From CAYVFM01 sp964546375 (GTDB lineage Bacteria; Gemmatimonadota; Gemmatimonadetes; Palauibacterales; Palauibacteraceae): 8,379 bases of DNA. A model generated the notes under the pieces. The model worked only from the letters and a program-made list of their open reading frames with translations. It did not search any database and was not told the origin of the DNA. The DNA lies in contig CAZJJO010000083.1 of assembly GCA_964546375.1 (NCBI GenBank), positions 1 to 8,379 on the forward strand, read 5' to 3'. The position numbers and the translations under genes are program-made. Below, one piece after another: positions 1-5,672 of this stretch (the stretch's first letter is position 1; the number at the start of each line of letters is the position of its first letter).

Positions 1-1425
1 CAGGTTGCCGTACTGCCACTGCGAGTAGATGACGTTCGGGTCGGTGGGGTCGACCGCCGGGTCGAACCCGTCGCCGAAGAGGGTCACGAACCAGTCGCTG
101 TTGCGGATCCCGTGGACGTTGGTCGTCTGCGAGGGGCCGCCCTGCGTGTTGTTGTCCTGGGTGCCGCCGTAGACGTAGTAGAACGGATCGCGGTGGCCGA
201 CGGCGATCTTGTAGAACTGGGTGATGGGAAGGTTGTCCTTGAAGTGCCACTTCTGGCCGCGGTCGAAGGTCTCGTAGACCCCGCCGTCGTTGCCGGCCAC
301 CAGATGGTCCGGATCCTCGGGATCGATCCAGAGGGCGTGGTGGTCGACGTGCTTGTTCTCCCACCCGGGCACCCGCTCCCAGCTCTCGCCCCCGTCCTCG
401 GTGACGTGGAAGTAGGTGTCGTTCGAGTAGACCCGCCCCATCTCGTGGGGATCGGCGATGATCTCGTTGTAGTACTGGGGACTGGTGCTGACGTAGTCGC
501 TCACCTTCCGCCAGTGGGAGCCGGCGTCCTCCGATCGGTAGAAGCCGCTCTCGCCGTCGGCCGCCTCGACGATGGCGTAGAGCACGTCGGGGTCCTGGGG
601 CTCGATGGCCATCCCGATGCGGCCGATGTGGGTGTTCGGCAGGCCCCGCTCCAGCTCGGTCCAGGTCTCGCCCCCGTCGGTGCTCTTCCAGAGCCCGGCG
701 TTCGGCCCCCCGTCGATGAGCGTCCAGACGTGGCGCCGGCGCTGGTAGGCCACCGCGTACATCACGTCCGGGTCCCGGGGATCCATGTGGACCTCGCTCA
801 CCCCGGTGTGGGGGCCGATCTCCAGCATCCTCTCCCACGTATCGCCGCCGTCGGTGGTCCGGTAGAGGCCCCGGTCGCCGCCGGCGTTCCAGAGCGGGCC
901 GTGGGCCGCGACCCAGACGGTCTCGGAGTCGCGCGGGTCGACCAGGATCTCGCCGACGTGCTCCGAGTCCTCCAGCCCGACGTTCTCCCAGGTCCGACCC
1001 CCGTCGGTGGACTTGTAGACGCCGTCGCCGTAGCCGACGCTCCGCTGGCTGTTGTCCTCGCCGGTCCCCACCCAGACGGTGAGCGGCCGCTTCGGGTCCA
1101 CCGTGACGGTGCCGATGGAGAAGGAGCCCTGGTCGTCGAAGATCGGCTCCCAGGTGGTCCCGGCGTTGGTGGTCTTCCACACGCCGCCCGACGCCGCCGC
1201 CACGTACCAGGTGGAGTGGTCGGTGGGGTCGACGGCGATGTCGATGACCCGGCCCGACATCAGCGCCGGGCCCAGGTTGCGGAACGACAGGCCGGACAGC
1301 AGCCGCTCGCTCAGCTCCGGCGGGCCGTCTTCGGCCCCCTGGGCGGAGGCCGGCGCGGCGGGCGCCAGGAGCGTCATCGTGGCGGCGGCGAGGAGGGCGG
1401 CGAGGAGGGAGGACGGCTTGCGCAT
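1..1425 (-). CDS. Exported BNR/Asp-box (VPS10/sortilin-like) beta-propeller protein, C-terminus beyond left edge
   Basis: The visible part is 475 codons with no stop before the left edge, so the C-terminus is missing. A signal peptide is seen: basic start (MRK), hydrophobic stretch to about residue 20, and an Ala-Ser-Ala cleavage site near 26-28. The start is ATG at 1425-1423, with AGAGGTG six bases upstream. The mature part has Asp-box loops (S/T-x-D-x-G-x-x-W type) near residues 85-92, 139-146, 190-197, 248-255, 298-305, 342-349 and 386-393, mostly preceded by VDP/DPRDP-type strands. This is the signature of stacked beta-propeller blades in WD40/YVTN/BNR 'glycosyl hydrolase' or VPS10-domain proteins. 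From memory, bacterial homologues are usually around 1,000 residues, so about half is probably shown. Role: secreted or periplasmic binding or scaffold protein. The 'glycosyl hydrolase' label in databases rests on the propeller fold; no catalytic site is identified here. Family confident, function unknown. Confidence 0.9.
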   Translation of the reverse strand, partial: MRKPSSLLAALLAAATMTLLAPAAPASAQGAEDGPPELSERLLSGLSFRNLGPALMSGRVIDIAVDPTDHSTWYVAAASGGVWKTTNAGTTWEPIFDDQGSFSIGTVTVDPKRPLTVWVGTGEDNSQRSVGYGDGVYKSTDGGRTWENVGLEDSEHVGEILVDPRDSETVWVAAHGPLWNAGGDRGLYRTTDGGDTWERMLEIGPHTGVSEVHMDPRDPDVMYAVAYQRRRHVWTLIDGGPNAGLWKSTDGGETWTELERGLPNTHIGRIGMAIEPQDPDVLYAIVEAADGESGFYRSEDAGSHWRKVSDYVSTSPQYYNEIIADPHEMGRVYSNDTYFHVTEDGGESWERVPGWENKHVDHHALWIDPEDPDHLVAGNDGGVYETFDRGQKWHFKDNLPITQFYKIAVGHRDPFYYVYGGTQDNNTQGGPSQTTNVHGIRNSDWFVTLFGDGFDPAVDPTDPNVIYSQWQYGNL

Positions 1426-1557
1426 GGGGGGCACCTCTCGGGACGAATCGGAGCGTCGATCGAACCGCCCCGGGAGGGTCCGGGGCGCGGCGCGGAGAGG
1501 CAACGTATCGGGGCGCGGCCCGCCGGGAAACGCGCCGACCGGCCCGGGTCCGCGGAT

Positions 1558-1587
1558 GGGACCGATCGTCCCCCGCGACGGTAGAAT
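1558..1587 (+). promoter_or_regulatory. Weak candidate promoter for the desaturase
   Basis: TAGAAT at 1582-1587 matches five of six bases of the -10 consensus and is one of the few AT-rich hexamers in the gap. An 18-base spacer leads back to GGGACC at 1558-1563, which matches only three of six -35 bases. The GGGAC/GTCCC inverted repeat (1558-1572) overlaps the -35 position. If used, it would give a leader of about 180 bases containing the hairpin at 1704-1737. Inference from consensus matching only. Confidence 0.25.
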
Positions 1588-1703
1588 CCCCGGACCGACA
1601 GAAGGGCCTGTCCGGGAGCACGGAACCGCGGAGGACGCATCCGCGACGCGGCGGCCGAGCCCCCCTTGGCCCGGTCCCTGCGGCCCCCTACCTTCGCGCA
1701 CCT

Positions 1704-1737
1704 CGACGGACGGTCGACCGCGACCGGCCGTCCGACG
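1704..1737 (+). promoter_or_regulatory. Strong imperfect hairpin or dyad in the desaturase leader
   Basis: Left arm 1704-1716 pairs with right arm 1725-1737: two outer G-C pairs, an A.A mismatch at 1706/1735, seven Watson-Crick pairs (CGGACGG with CCGTCCG), one T.G wobble and two more G-C pairs, closing an eight-base loop. It ends 40 bases before the desaturase ATG. There is no T-run after it, so it does not look like a terminator. It could be an RNA leader structure or a DNA operator. The pairing is seen; the role is inference. Confidence 0.4.
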
Positions 1738-1777
1738 CCCGACGAGGCCGATCCGTCGCACACGAGAAGGGAGACCG

Positions 1778-2635
1778 ATGCCCGGCTACAGCGTCCTCGC
1801 CGAGCCCTGGTGGATGCCCGTCCTGTGGGTCCTGGCCCTGGGGCACGTGACCAACGTCTGCAACACGCTCTACCTGCACCGGGGCGTCACCCACGGCGGC
1901 GCCGAGTACCACCCGGTGTGGGAGCACTTCATGCGCTTCTGGATCTGGCTCACCACCGGGATCGTCACCCGCGAGTGGGTGGCCATCCACCGGAAGCACC
2001 ACGCGCACTCGGACCGCGAGGGCGACCCCCACTCGCCCGAGGTCGAGGGGCTGTGGTCGATCCTCCTGATGGGGGTCTTCTTCTACAACCGGGCGTCCAA
2101 GGACGAGGAGATGCTGAAGAAGTACGGGAAGGGCTGTCCCGACGACTGGATCGAGCGGAACCTGTACTCGAAGCACAGCACCGCCGGCATCCTCCTGATG
2201 GCCCTGCTGGACATCTGGCTGTTCGGGGCCGTCGTCGGCCTGATCGTGTGGTCGGTCATGGCCATCTGGATGCCCATCATGGGCAACATCATCAACGCGG
2301 TGGGCCACGCGAAGGGCTACCGGAACTTCAGCACCAAGGACCACAGCCACAACATCTACCCGTGGGGCATCTGGATCCTGGGCGAGGAGCTGCACAACAA
2401 CCACCACGCCGACCCGAAGTCGGCCAAGTTCAAGGCCCACTGGTGGGAGTTCGACATCGGGTGGTTCTACCTGAAGCTCCTCTCGAAGCTGGGGCTGGCC
2501 GAGGTCGTCTACGCCCGGGAGATGGACGCCGAGGCGTTCCAGGAGAAGCACTACGCCCCCGACGACGAGGACGAGCGCGAGGCCTGGAACGTGCCCGACG
2601 AGGAGGCCCGCGAGGCGCTGGACGCGGCGAGCTGA
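1778..2635 (+). CDS. Membrane acyl-CoA/acyl-lipid desaturase (delta-9 type)
   Basis: A 285-residue integral membrane di-iron enzyme. The family inserts a cis double bond into a saturated fatty acyl chain using O2 and electrons from a reductase/ferredoxin or cytochrome b5 partner, adjusting membrane fluidity. The histidine boxes are complete: HRGVTH at 34-39, HRKHH at 71-75 and HNNHH at 206-210. The extra iron-ligand region N-A-V-G-H (173-177), typical of stearoyl-CoA-type desaturases, is also present. Hydrophobic segments lie near 11-31, 52-64, 92-104 and 136-174. The tail after about 256 is strongly acidic. The chosen start is ATG 1778, with AGAAGGGAG just upstream; the open frame extends back to 1052, but that part is low-complexity and antisense to the BNR gene. 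Length is near that of short bacterial family members. Position-specificity and substrate form (CoA, ACP or lipid) cannot be read from the sequence. The formimidoyltransferase follows 19 bases later. Confidence 0.93.
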   Translation: MPGYSVLAEPWWMPVLWVLALGHVTNVCNTLYLHRGVTHGGAEYHPVWEHFMRFWIWLTTGIVTREWVAIHRKHHAHSDREGDPHSPEVEGLWSILLMGVFFYNRASKDEEMLKKYGKGCPDDWIERNLYSKHSTAGILLMALLDIWLFGAVVGLIVWSVMAIWMPIMGNIINAVGHAKGYRNFSTKDHSHNIYPWGIWILGEELHNNHHADPKSAKFKAHWWEFDIGWFYLKLLSKLGLAEVVYAREMDAEAFQEKHYAPDDEDEREAWNVPDEEAREALDAAS

Positions 2636-2654
2636 CCGCTCCGGCCCGCCCGAC

Positions 2655-3608
2655 GTGGCCCCCGATCCCGCCGGGGCCGGCCCCCTGCTGGCCTGCGTGC
2701 CCAACGTCAGCGAGGGGCGCGACGGGGCGGTGATCGACGCCCTGGCCGAGGCCGCCGACTCGGCCCCCGGCGCCGCCCTGCTGCACGTCGACTCCGACCG
2801 CTGGCACCACCGGACCGTGCTCACCCTGGCCGGCCCGCCGGGCCCGGCGGCCGAGGCCGCCTTCCGCCTGGTCGGCGCCGCCGTCGAGCGGATCGACCTC
2901 GCCGCCCACGCCGGCCAGCACCCCCGCATCGGCGCCGCCGACGTGGTGCCCTTCGTCCCGCTGGCCGGGCTCGACCTGGGCGGCCGCGATGGGGCGGGGA
3001 TGGACGCCTGCGTGGCGACGGCCCGCAGCTTCGCCCGCCGGGTCGCCGACGAGCTGGAGGTCCCGACCTTCCTCTACGGCGAGGCCGCCCTGCGGGAGGG
3101 GCGGAACGCGCCGCCGCCCTTCCGGAAGGGCGGCTTCGAGGCCCTGCGAGACGCCATCGGCGAGGACCCGGCACGGGAGCCCGACTTCGGACCCCGGCGC
3201 GTCCACCCCACCGCCGGCGCCACGGCCGTGGGCGCCCGGCCGCCGCTGGTGGCCTTCAACGTCTTCCTGGCCACCGGCGACGTGGAGGCCGCCCGACGGA
3301 TCGCCCGTCGGGTCCGGGCCTCCGGCGGCGGCCTGCCCGCGCTCCAGGCGCTGGGCTTCGAGGTCCGCGGCCGAGCCCAGGTGTCGATGAACCTGCTGGA
3401 CGTGGACCGGACGCCGCCGCTGCGGGCCCTGGAGGCGGTCCGCCGGGAGGCCGGGCGGGAGGGGGTCGGGGTGGACGGCTCCGAGATCGTCGGCCTGGTG
3501 CCGGCCCGGGCCCTGCCCGACGATTCCGACCGGGCGCTGGGGCTGCGCTCCCCCGGCGCCGACCGGGTGCTGGAGCGCCGGATCCGGGAGGCGCTCGGGA
3601 CGGGCTAG
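2655..3608 (+). CDS. ftcD: Glutamate formimidoyltransferase (formiminotransferase, FTCD-type)
   Basis: A 317-residue cytosolic enzyme. The family transfers the formimino group of N-formimino-L-glutamate to tetrahydrofolate, the last step of one histidine-degradation route. The N-terminal formiminotransferase subdomain starts with L-L-A-C-V-P-N-V-S-E-G-R-D (11-23) and contains H-x-G-x-H-P-R-I-G-A-A-D-V-V-P-F (85-100), which includes the conserved catalytic histidine region. F-L-Y-G-E-A-A with a downstream R-K-G follows. The C-terminal subdomain shows G-A-T-A-V-G-A-R, A-Q-V-S-M-N-L and G-S-E-I-V-G-L-V-P. The cyclodeaminase domain of the mammalian bifunctional enzyme is absent, as in many bacteria. 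The start is a GTG at 2655 without a recognisable Shine-Dalgarno, 19 bases after the desaturase stop, suggesting co-transcription and perhaps translational coupling. No hutH, hutU or hutI is in view, and no cyclodeaminase, so the fate of formimino-THF lies elsewhere. Confidence 0.92.
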   Translation: MAPDPAGAGPLLACVPNVSEGRDGAVIDALAEAADSAPGAALLHVDSDRWHHRTVLTLAGPPGPAAEAAFRLVGAAVERIDLAAHAGQHPRIGAADVVPFVPLAGLDLGGRDGAGMDACVATARSFARRVADELEVPTFLYGEAALREGRNAPPPFRKGGFEALRDAIGEDPAREPDFGPRRVHPTAGATAVGARPPLVAFNVFLATGDVEAARRIARRVRASGGGLPALQALGFEVRGRAQVSMNLLDVDRTPPLRALEAVRREAGREGVGVDGSEIVGLVPARALPDDSDRALGLRSPGADRVLERRIREALGTG

Positions 3609-3645
3609 CCGCCGGGGCGCGTCCCGAGCGCAGGACGGAGCCCGG

Positions 3646-3670
3646 CCGGGGCGATCCGGTCCGGCCCCGG
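3646..3670. terminator. Candidate bidirectional terminator hairpin between convergent genes
   Basis: CCGGGGC (3646-3652) and GCCCCGG (3664-3670) form a perfect seven-base all-G/C stem around an 11-base loop. It lies between the formimidoyltransferase stop (3608) and the stop of the leftward heptad-repeat gene (3687). There is no T-run on either strand, so if it terminates it is not a classical intrinsic terminator. GC-rich DNA forms such stems often by chance. Confidence 0.35.
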
Positions 3671-3686
3671 ACGGCGGGGCGTACCG

Positions 3687-4337
3687 TCAGGCGCCGGTCC
3701 CGCTGGCGGTCCCGCCCAGGGATCGCCTCCAGCGCAACCCGAGCACGATCGAGAGGAGGCCGAAGACGGCCGCCCCGACCGCCAGGGCGATCCGAAGGCG
3801 CCGGGCGGTCTGCAGCCGCTCCTTCCCCCGGCGCAGCTCCCGCTCGCCGGCAGCGATCCGCTGTCGCCCGGCGGCGACCCTGTCTTCACCGCTGGCGAGG
3901 CTGTCCTCCCCCCGCGCGATCCGTTCCTTTCCGCTCGCGATCCGGCGCTCCCCCCGGGCGACCTGCTCGTCCCCTTCGGCGAGCCGCCGGTCGGCCTCCG
4001 CGGATGCCCTTCCTCCCAGCAGCTGGTCCAGCTTCTCCACGAACGGGATGTCCCTGACCGTCTCGACCGCCTCCCTGGAGGCCGCCAGCTCTCGCTTGCC
4101 GGCCTCCAGCTCGGCCTCTCCCTCCTCGAGCGCGGCCCGCCCCTCTCGAAGCTCGGCCCGTCCCTCCTCCAGGGCGGCCCGGCCCTCCTTCAGGGCGGCC
4201 CGGCCCTCCTCGAGCTGCCTCTCGGCCTCGGCGATCCGCCGTTCCCCGTCGTCGATCCTGTCGTCGACGAGCAGATAGCCGCCCGCCGACGCGAGGGCCA
4301 GGAGGGTGGTGAGCAGCAGCGTGAGTGCCTTGCCCAT
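3687..4337 (-). CDS. Membrane-anchored coiled-coil protein of X-X-X-Leu-X-X-Gly heptads
   Basis: 216 residues of unknown function. Residues 4-24 are a hydrophobic N-terminal anchor or uncleaved signal, and 183-201 a second membrane segment followed by R-W-R-R. Between them, residues 25-178 are exactly 22 seven-residue units. Units such as RAALEEG, RAELREG, ERRIASG and EDRVAAG have L/I/V at position 4 and mostly Gly at position 7. Units 1-9 (25-87) and 14-22 (116-178) fit the pattern; residues 88-115 break it but are exactly 28 long, so the register is kept. This resembles the xxxLxxG heptads found in the extracytoplasmic loops of some RND exporters and YhgE/Pip proteins, but here the heptads are nearly the whole protein. 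The likely topology is two membrane segments with a periplasmic rod. Start ATG 4337 has GGGAGA five bases upstream. It is divergent from the YbdK-family gene. Function not assignable. Confidence 0.85.
   Translation of the reverse strand: MGKALTLLLTTLLALASAGGYLLVDDRIDDGERRIAEAERQLEEGRAALKEGRAALEEGRAELREGRAALEEGEAELEAGKRELAASREAVETVRDIPFVEKLDQLLGGRASAEADRRLAEGDEQVARGERRIASGKERIARGEDSLASGEDRVAAGRQRIAAGERELRRGKERLQTARRLRIALAVGAAVFGLLSIVLGLRWRRSLGGTASGTGA
4170..4210. repeat. Two near-identical tandem 21-base heptad units
   Basis: The 20 bases at 4170-4189 recur exactly at 4191-4210, a period of 21 bases that equals seven codons. They encode, on the minus strand, the neighbouring heptads RAALKEG and RAALEEG (residues 46-59), which differ by one residue. 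The flanking heptads are similar but diverged at the DNA level. This points to a recent in-frame duplication inside the coiled-coil gene. Confidence 0.75.
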
Positions 4338-4366
4338 GGGGATCTCCCGGGTGTCTCCCGCCTGGC

Positions 4367-4419
4367 GAGACGACGATCAGCGGCCACCGTATGATACCCC
4401 GGGAGCCCCCCACCGGTCG
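4367..4419. promoter_or_regulatory. Candidate divergent promoter with a self-complementary -10 box
   Basis: GTATGATAC (4389-4397) is symmetric about its central base and stands out in GC-rich DNA. Read rightward it gives TATGAT (4390-4395); read leftward it gives TATCAT (4396-4391). Each matches five of six bases of the -10 consensus. The rightward -35 position (4367-4372, GAGACG, 17-base spacer) matches three of six, and the leftward one (about 4420-4415, 18-base spacer) also three of six. It would serve the YbdK-family gene to the right (leader about 118 bases) and the heptad gene to the left (leader about 47 bases). Symmetric overlapping -10 elements are known in bacterial bidirectional promoters. 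Consensus matching only; no transcription data. Confidence 0.35.
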
Positions 4420-4429
4420 GTTCCGACCG
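4414..4429. promoter_or_regulatory. 16-base palindrome, operator-like
   Basis: CGGTCGG (4414-4420) and CCGACCG (4423-4429) are perfect complements with a two-base TT centre. The size and compact centre fit the binding site of a dimeric helix-turn-helix regulator. It lies about 17 bases right of the candidate -10 box: downstream of the start for rightward transcription, and over the -35 position for leftward transcription, so one bound protein could affect both. No regulator gene is visible nearby. Confidence 0.4.
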
Positions 4430-4519
4430 CCCGCAAGGCGCGGCACCCTCCTTGCCGCCGTCTCTCGGCGGGCTCCACCTTGCCGCGCACGCCCCCGTCC
4501 ACCGACCGAGGAGGCACGG

Positions 4520-5635
4520 ATGGAAGCTCCCTCCCTGACGATCGGCATCGAGGAGGAGTACCAGATCGTCGATGCCCACACCCGGGAGCTGCGTCCCCGG
4601 ATCGCCGAGATCATGGGCGGCGAGGACGCCGACCTGCTGGACCACGCCACCCTCCAGCCCGAGCTGCACGCCTCCACGGTCGAGGTGGCGACGCCGGTGT
4701 GCGAGACCGTCGCCGAGGCCCGGGACGAGCTGGCCGACCTGCGGCGCATCGTCAGCGACCTGGCCCGGGAGAACGGGCTGGAGATCATGGCCGCCGGGAC
4801 CCACCCGATCTCCGACTGGCAGAACCAGGAGATCACCCCGCTGGAGCGCTACCGGGGGATCCGCGAGGACATGGCCGAGGTGGCCCACCGGATGCTGGCC
4901 TTCGGCCTCCACGTCCACGTGGGCGTCGAGGACCGGGACTTCCTGATCGACGCGATGAACTTCTCCCGCTATTTCCTCCCCCACCTGCTGGCCCTCTCCA
5001 CCAGCTCGCCCTTCTGGTCGGGCCGGGAGACCGGGCTCAAGTCCTACCGGACGGTGGTCTGGGAGAGCTTCCCGCGCACGGGCCTGCCGCCCCACCTGGA
5101 GTCGTGGTCCGCCTACCAGGACATGCTGGACACGATGATCGCCACCGGCTGCCTCGAGGACGGGAGCAAGATCTGGTGGGACATCCGGCCCAACCCGAAC
5201 TATCCCACCCTGGAGTTCCGGGTCTGCGACGTCTGCACGCGGGTCGACGAGGCGATCTGCCTGGCGGCCCTCTTCCAGGCGCTGGTGGCCAAGCTGTGGC
5301 GGCTCCGGAGCGAGAACCTGACTTTCCGGAACTACCCCCGCAGCCTCACCGCCGAGAACAAGTGGCGGGCGGTCCGCTACGGGATCGAGGGCGAGCTGAT
5401 CGACTTCGGCAAGAAGGAGGCGAAGCCGGCCCGGGCGCTGATCGAGGAGCTGATCGAGGACTTCCTGGGCGACGTGGTCGACGAGCTGGGCGTCCGGGAG
5501 GAGGTCGAGTACGCCTACCGCATCATGGAGGAGGGGACCAGCGCCGACCGCCAGCTCGCCGCCTGGCGGGAGACCGGCAGCCTGGAGGCGGTGGTCGACC
5601 GGCTGGTGGAGGAGACCCGGGAGGGGCTGGACTAG
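4520..5635 (+). CDS. YbdK-family carboxylate-amine ligase (glutamate-cysteine ligase type 2-like)
   Basis: A 371-residue cytosolic protein of the GCS2/YbdK branch of the glutamine-synthetase-like ligase fold. Members join a carboxylate, classically the gamma-carboxyl of glutamate, to an amine using ATP; E. coli YbdK has weak gamma-glutamylcysteine synthetase activity, but the true substrate is unknown in most species. Seen: the acidic nucleotide/metal motif G-I-E-E-E-Y-Q-I-V-D (9-18), A-G-T-H-P (92-96), L-H-V-H-V-G-V-E-D (130-138), and W-W-D-I-R-P near 219-224 leading to L-E-F-R-V-C-D (231-237). These are the standard landmarks, in the usual order and at the usual length. The start is ATG 4520 with GAGGAGG five bases upstream; the open frame reaches back to 4325, but that stretch is the divergent control region. 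No glutathione synthetase or ergothioneine gene is in view, so the product cannot be named. Confidence 0.92.
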   Translation: MEAPSLTIGIEEEYQIVDAHTRELRPRIAEIMGGEDADLLDHATLQPELHASTVEVATPVCETVAEARDELADLRRIVSDLARENGLEIMAAGTHPISDWQNQEITPLERYRGIREDMAEVAHRMLAFGLHVHVGVEDRDFLIDAMNFSRYFLPHLLALSTSSPFWSGRETGLKSYRTVVWESFPRTGLPPHLESWSAYQDMLDTMIATGCLEDGSKIWWDIRPNPNYPTLEFRVCDVCTRVDEAICLAALFQALVAKLWRLRSENLTFRNYPRSLTAENKWRAVRYGIEGELIDFGKKEAKPARALIEELIEDFLGDVVDELGVREEVEYAYRIMEEGTSADRQLAAWRETGSLEAVVDRLVEETREGLD

Positions 5636-5672
5636 CCCATCCCGGGCGCACTCGACCCGCCGGCGAGCGTCC

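Larger units (their letters stand above)
1426..1777. other. Divergent intergenic region between the BNR protein and the desaturase
   Basis: This 352-base gap holds no supportable gene; the ORFs crossing it are Arg/Pro/Ser-rich shadow frames. It must contain the start signals for the leftward BNR gene and the rightward desaturase. Seen in it: the Shine-Dalgarno site of each gene at the edges, a TAGAAT box at 1582-1587, a small inverted repeat (GGGAC/GTCCC, 1558-1572) just upstream of that box, and a long hairpin at 1704-1737. No convincing promoter for the BNR gene could be picked out by eye. Confidence 0.6.

Noticed and set aside
112..1584. 490-residue rightward open frame antisense to the BNR gene
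   Set aside because: Its translation is a repetitive Val/Gly/Asp/Pro mixture with no family motif, while the opposite strand has a signal peptide, seven Asp boxes and a good ribosome site. GC-rich DNA commonly leaves such shadow frames open.
1374..1763. 129-residue leftward ORF in the divergent spacer
   Set aside because: Arg/Pro/Ser-rich, no motif, no ribosome site, overlaps the true BNR start.
1052..1777. N-terminal extension of the desaturase by about 240 residues
   Set aside because: The extension is low-complexity, antisense to the BNR gene and its signal peptide, and the ATG at 1778 has a ribosome site and gives a normal family length.
1688..2929. 413-residue leftward ORF across the desaturase and ftcD
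   Set aside because: Antisense to two clearly recognised enzymes; its translation has no coherent domain.
4433..4455. GCAAGG/CCTTGC inverted repeat with an 11-base loop
   Set aside because: Only six pairs, expected often by chance in this composition; kept out in favour of the adjacent 16-base palindrome.
4325..4519. Upstream extension of the ligase frame
   Set aside because: It would read through the promoter/palindrome region into the divergent gene; ATG 4520 has a strong GAGGAGG and begins right before the conserved G-I-E-E-E motif.
3886..5095. Leftward open frames over the divergent region and the YbdK-family gene
   Set aside because: They are antisense to the ligase or frame-shifted across the heptad gene; codon bias and motifs support the annotated frames.
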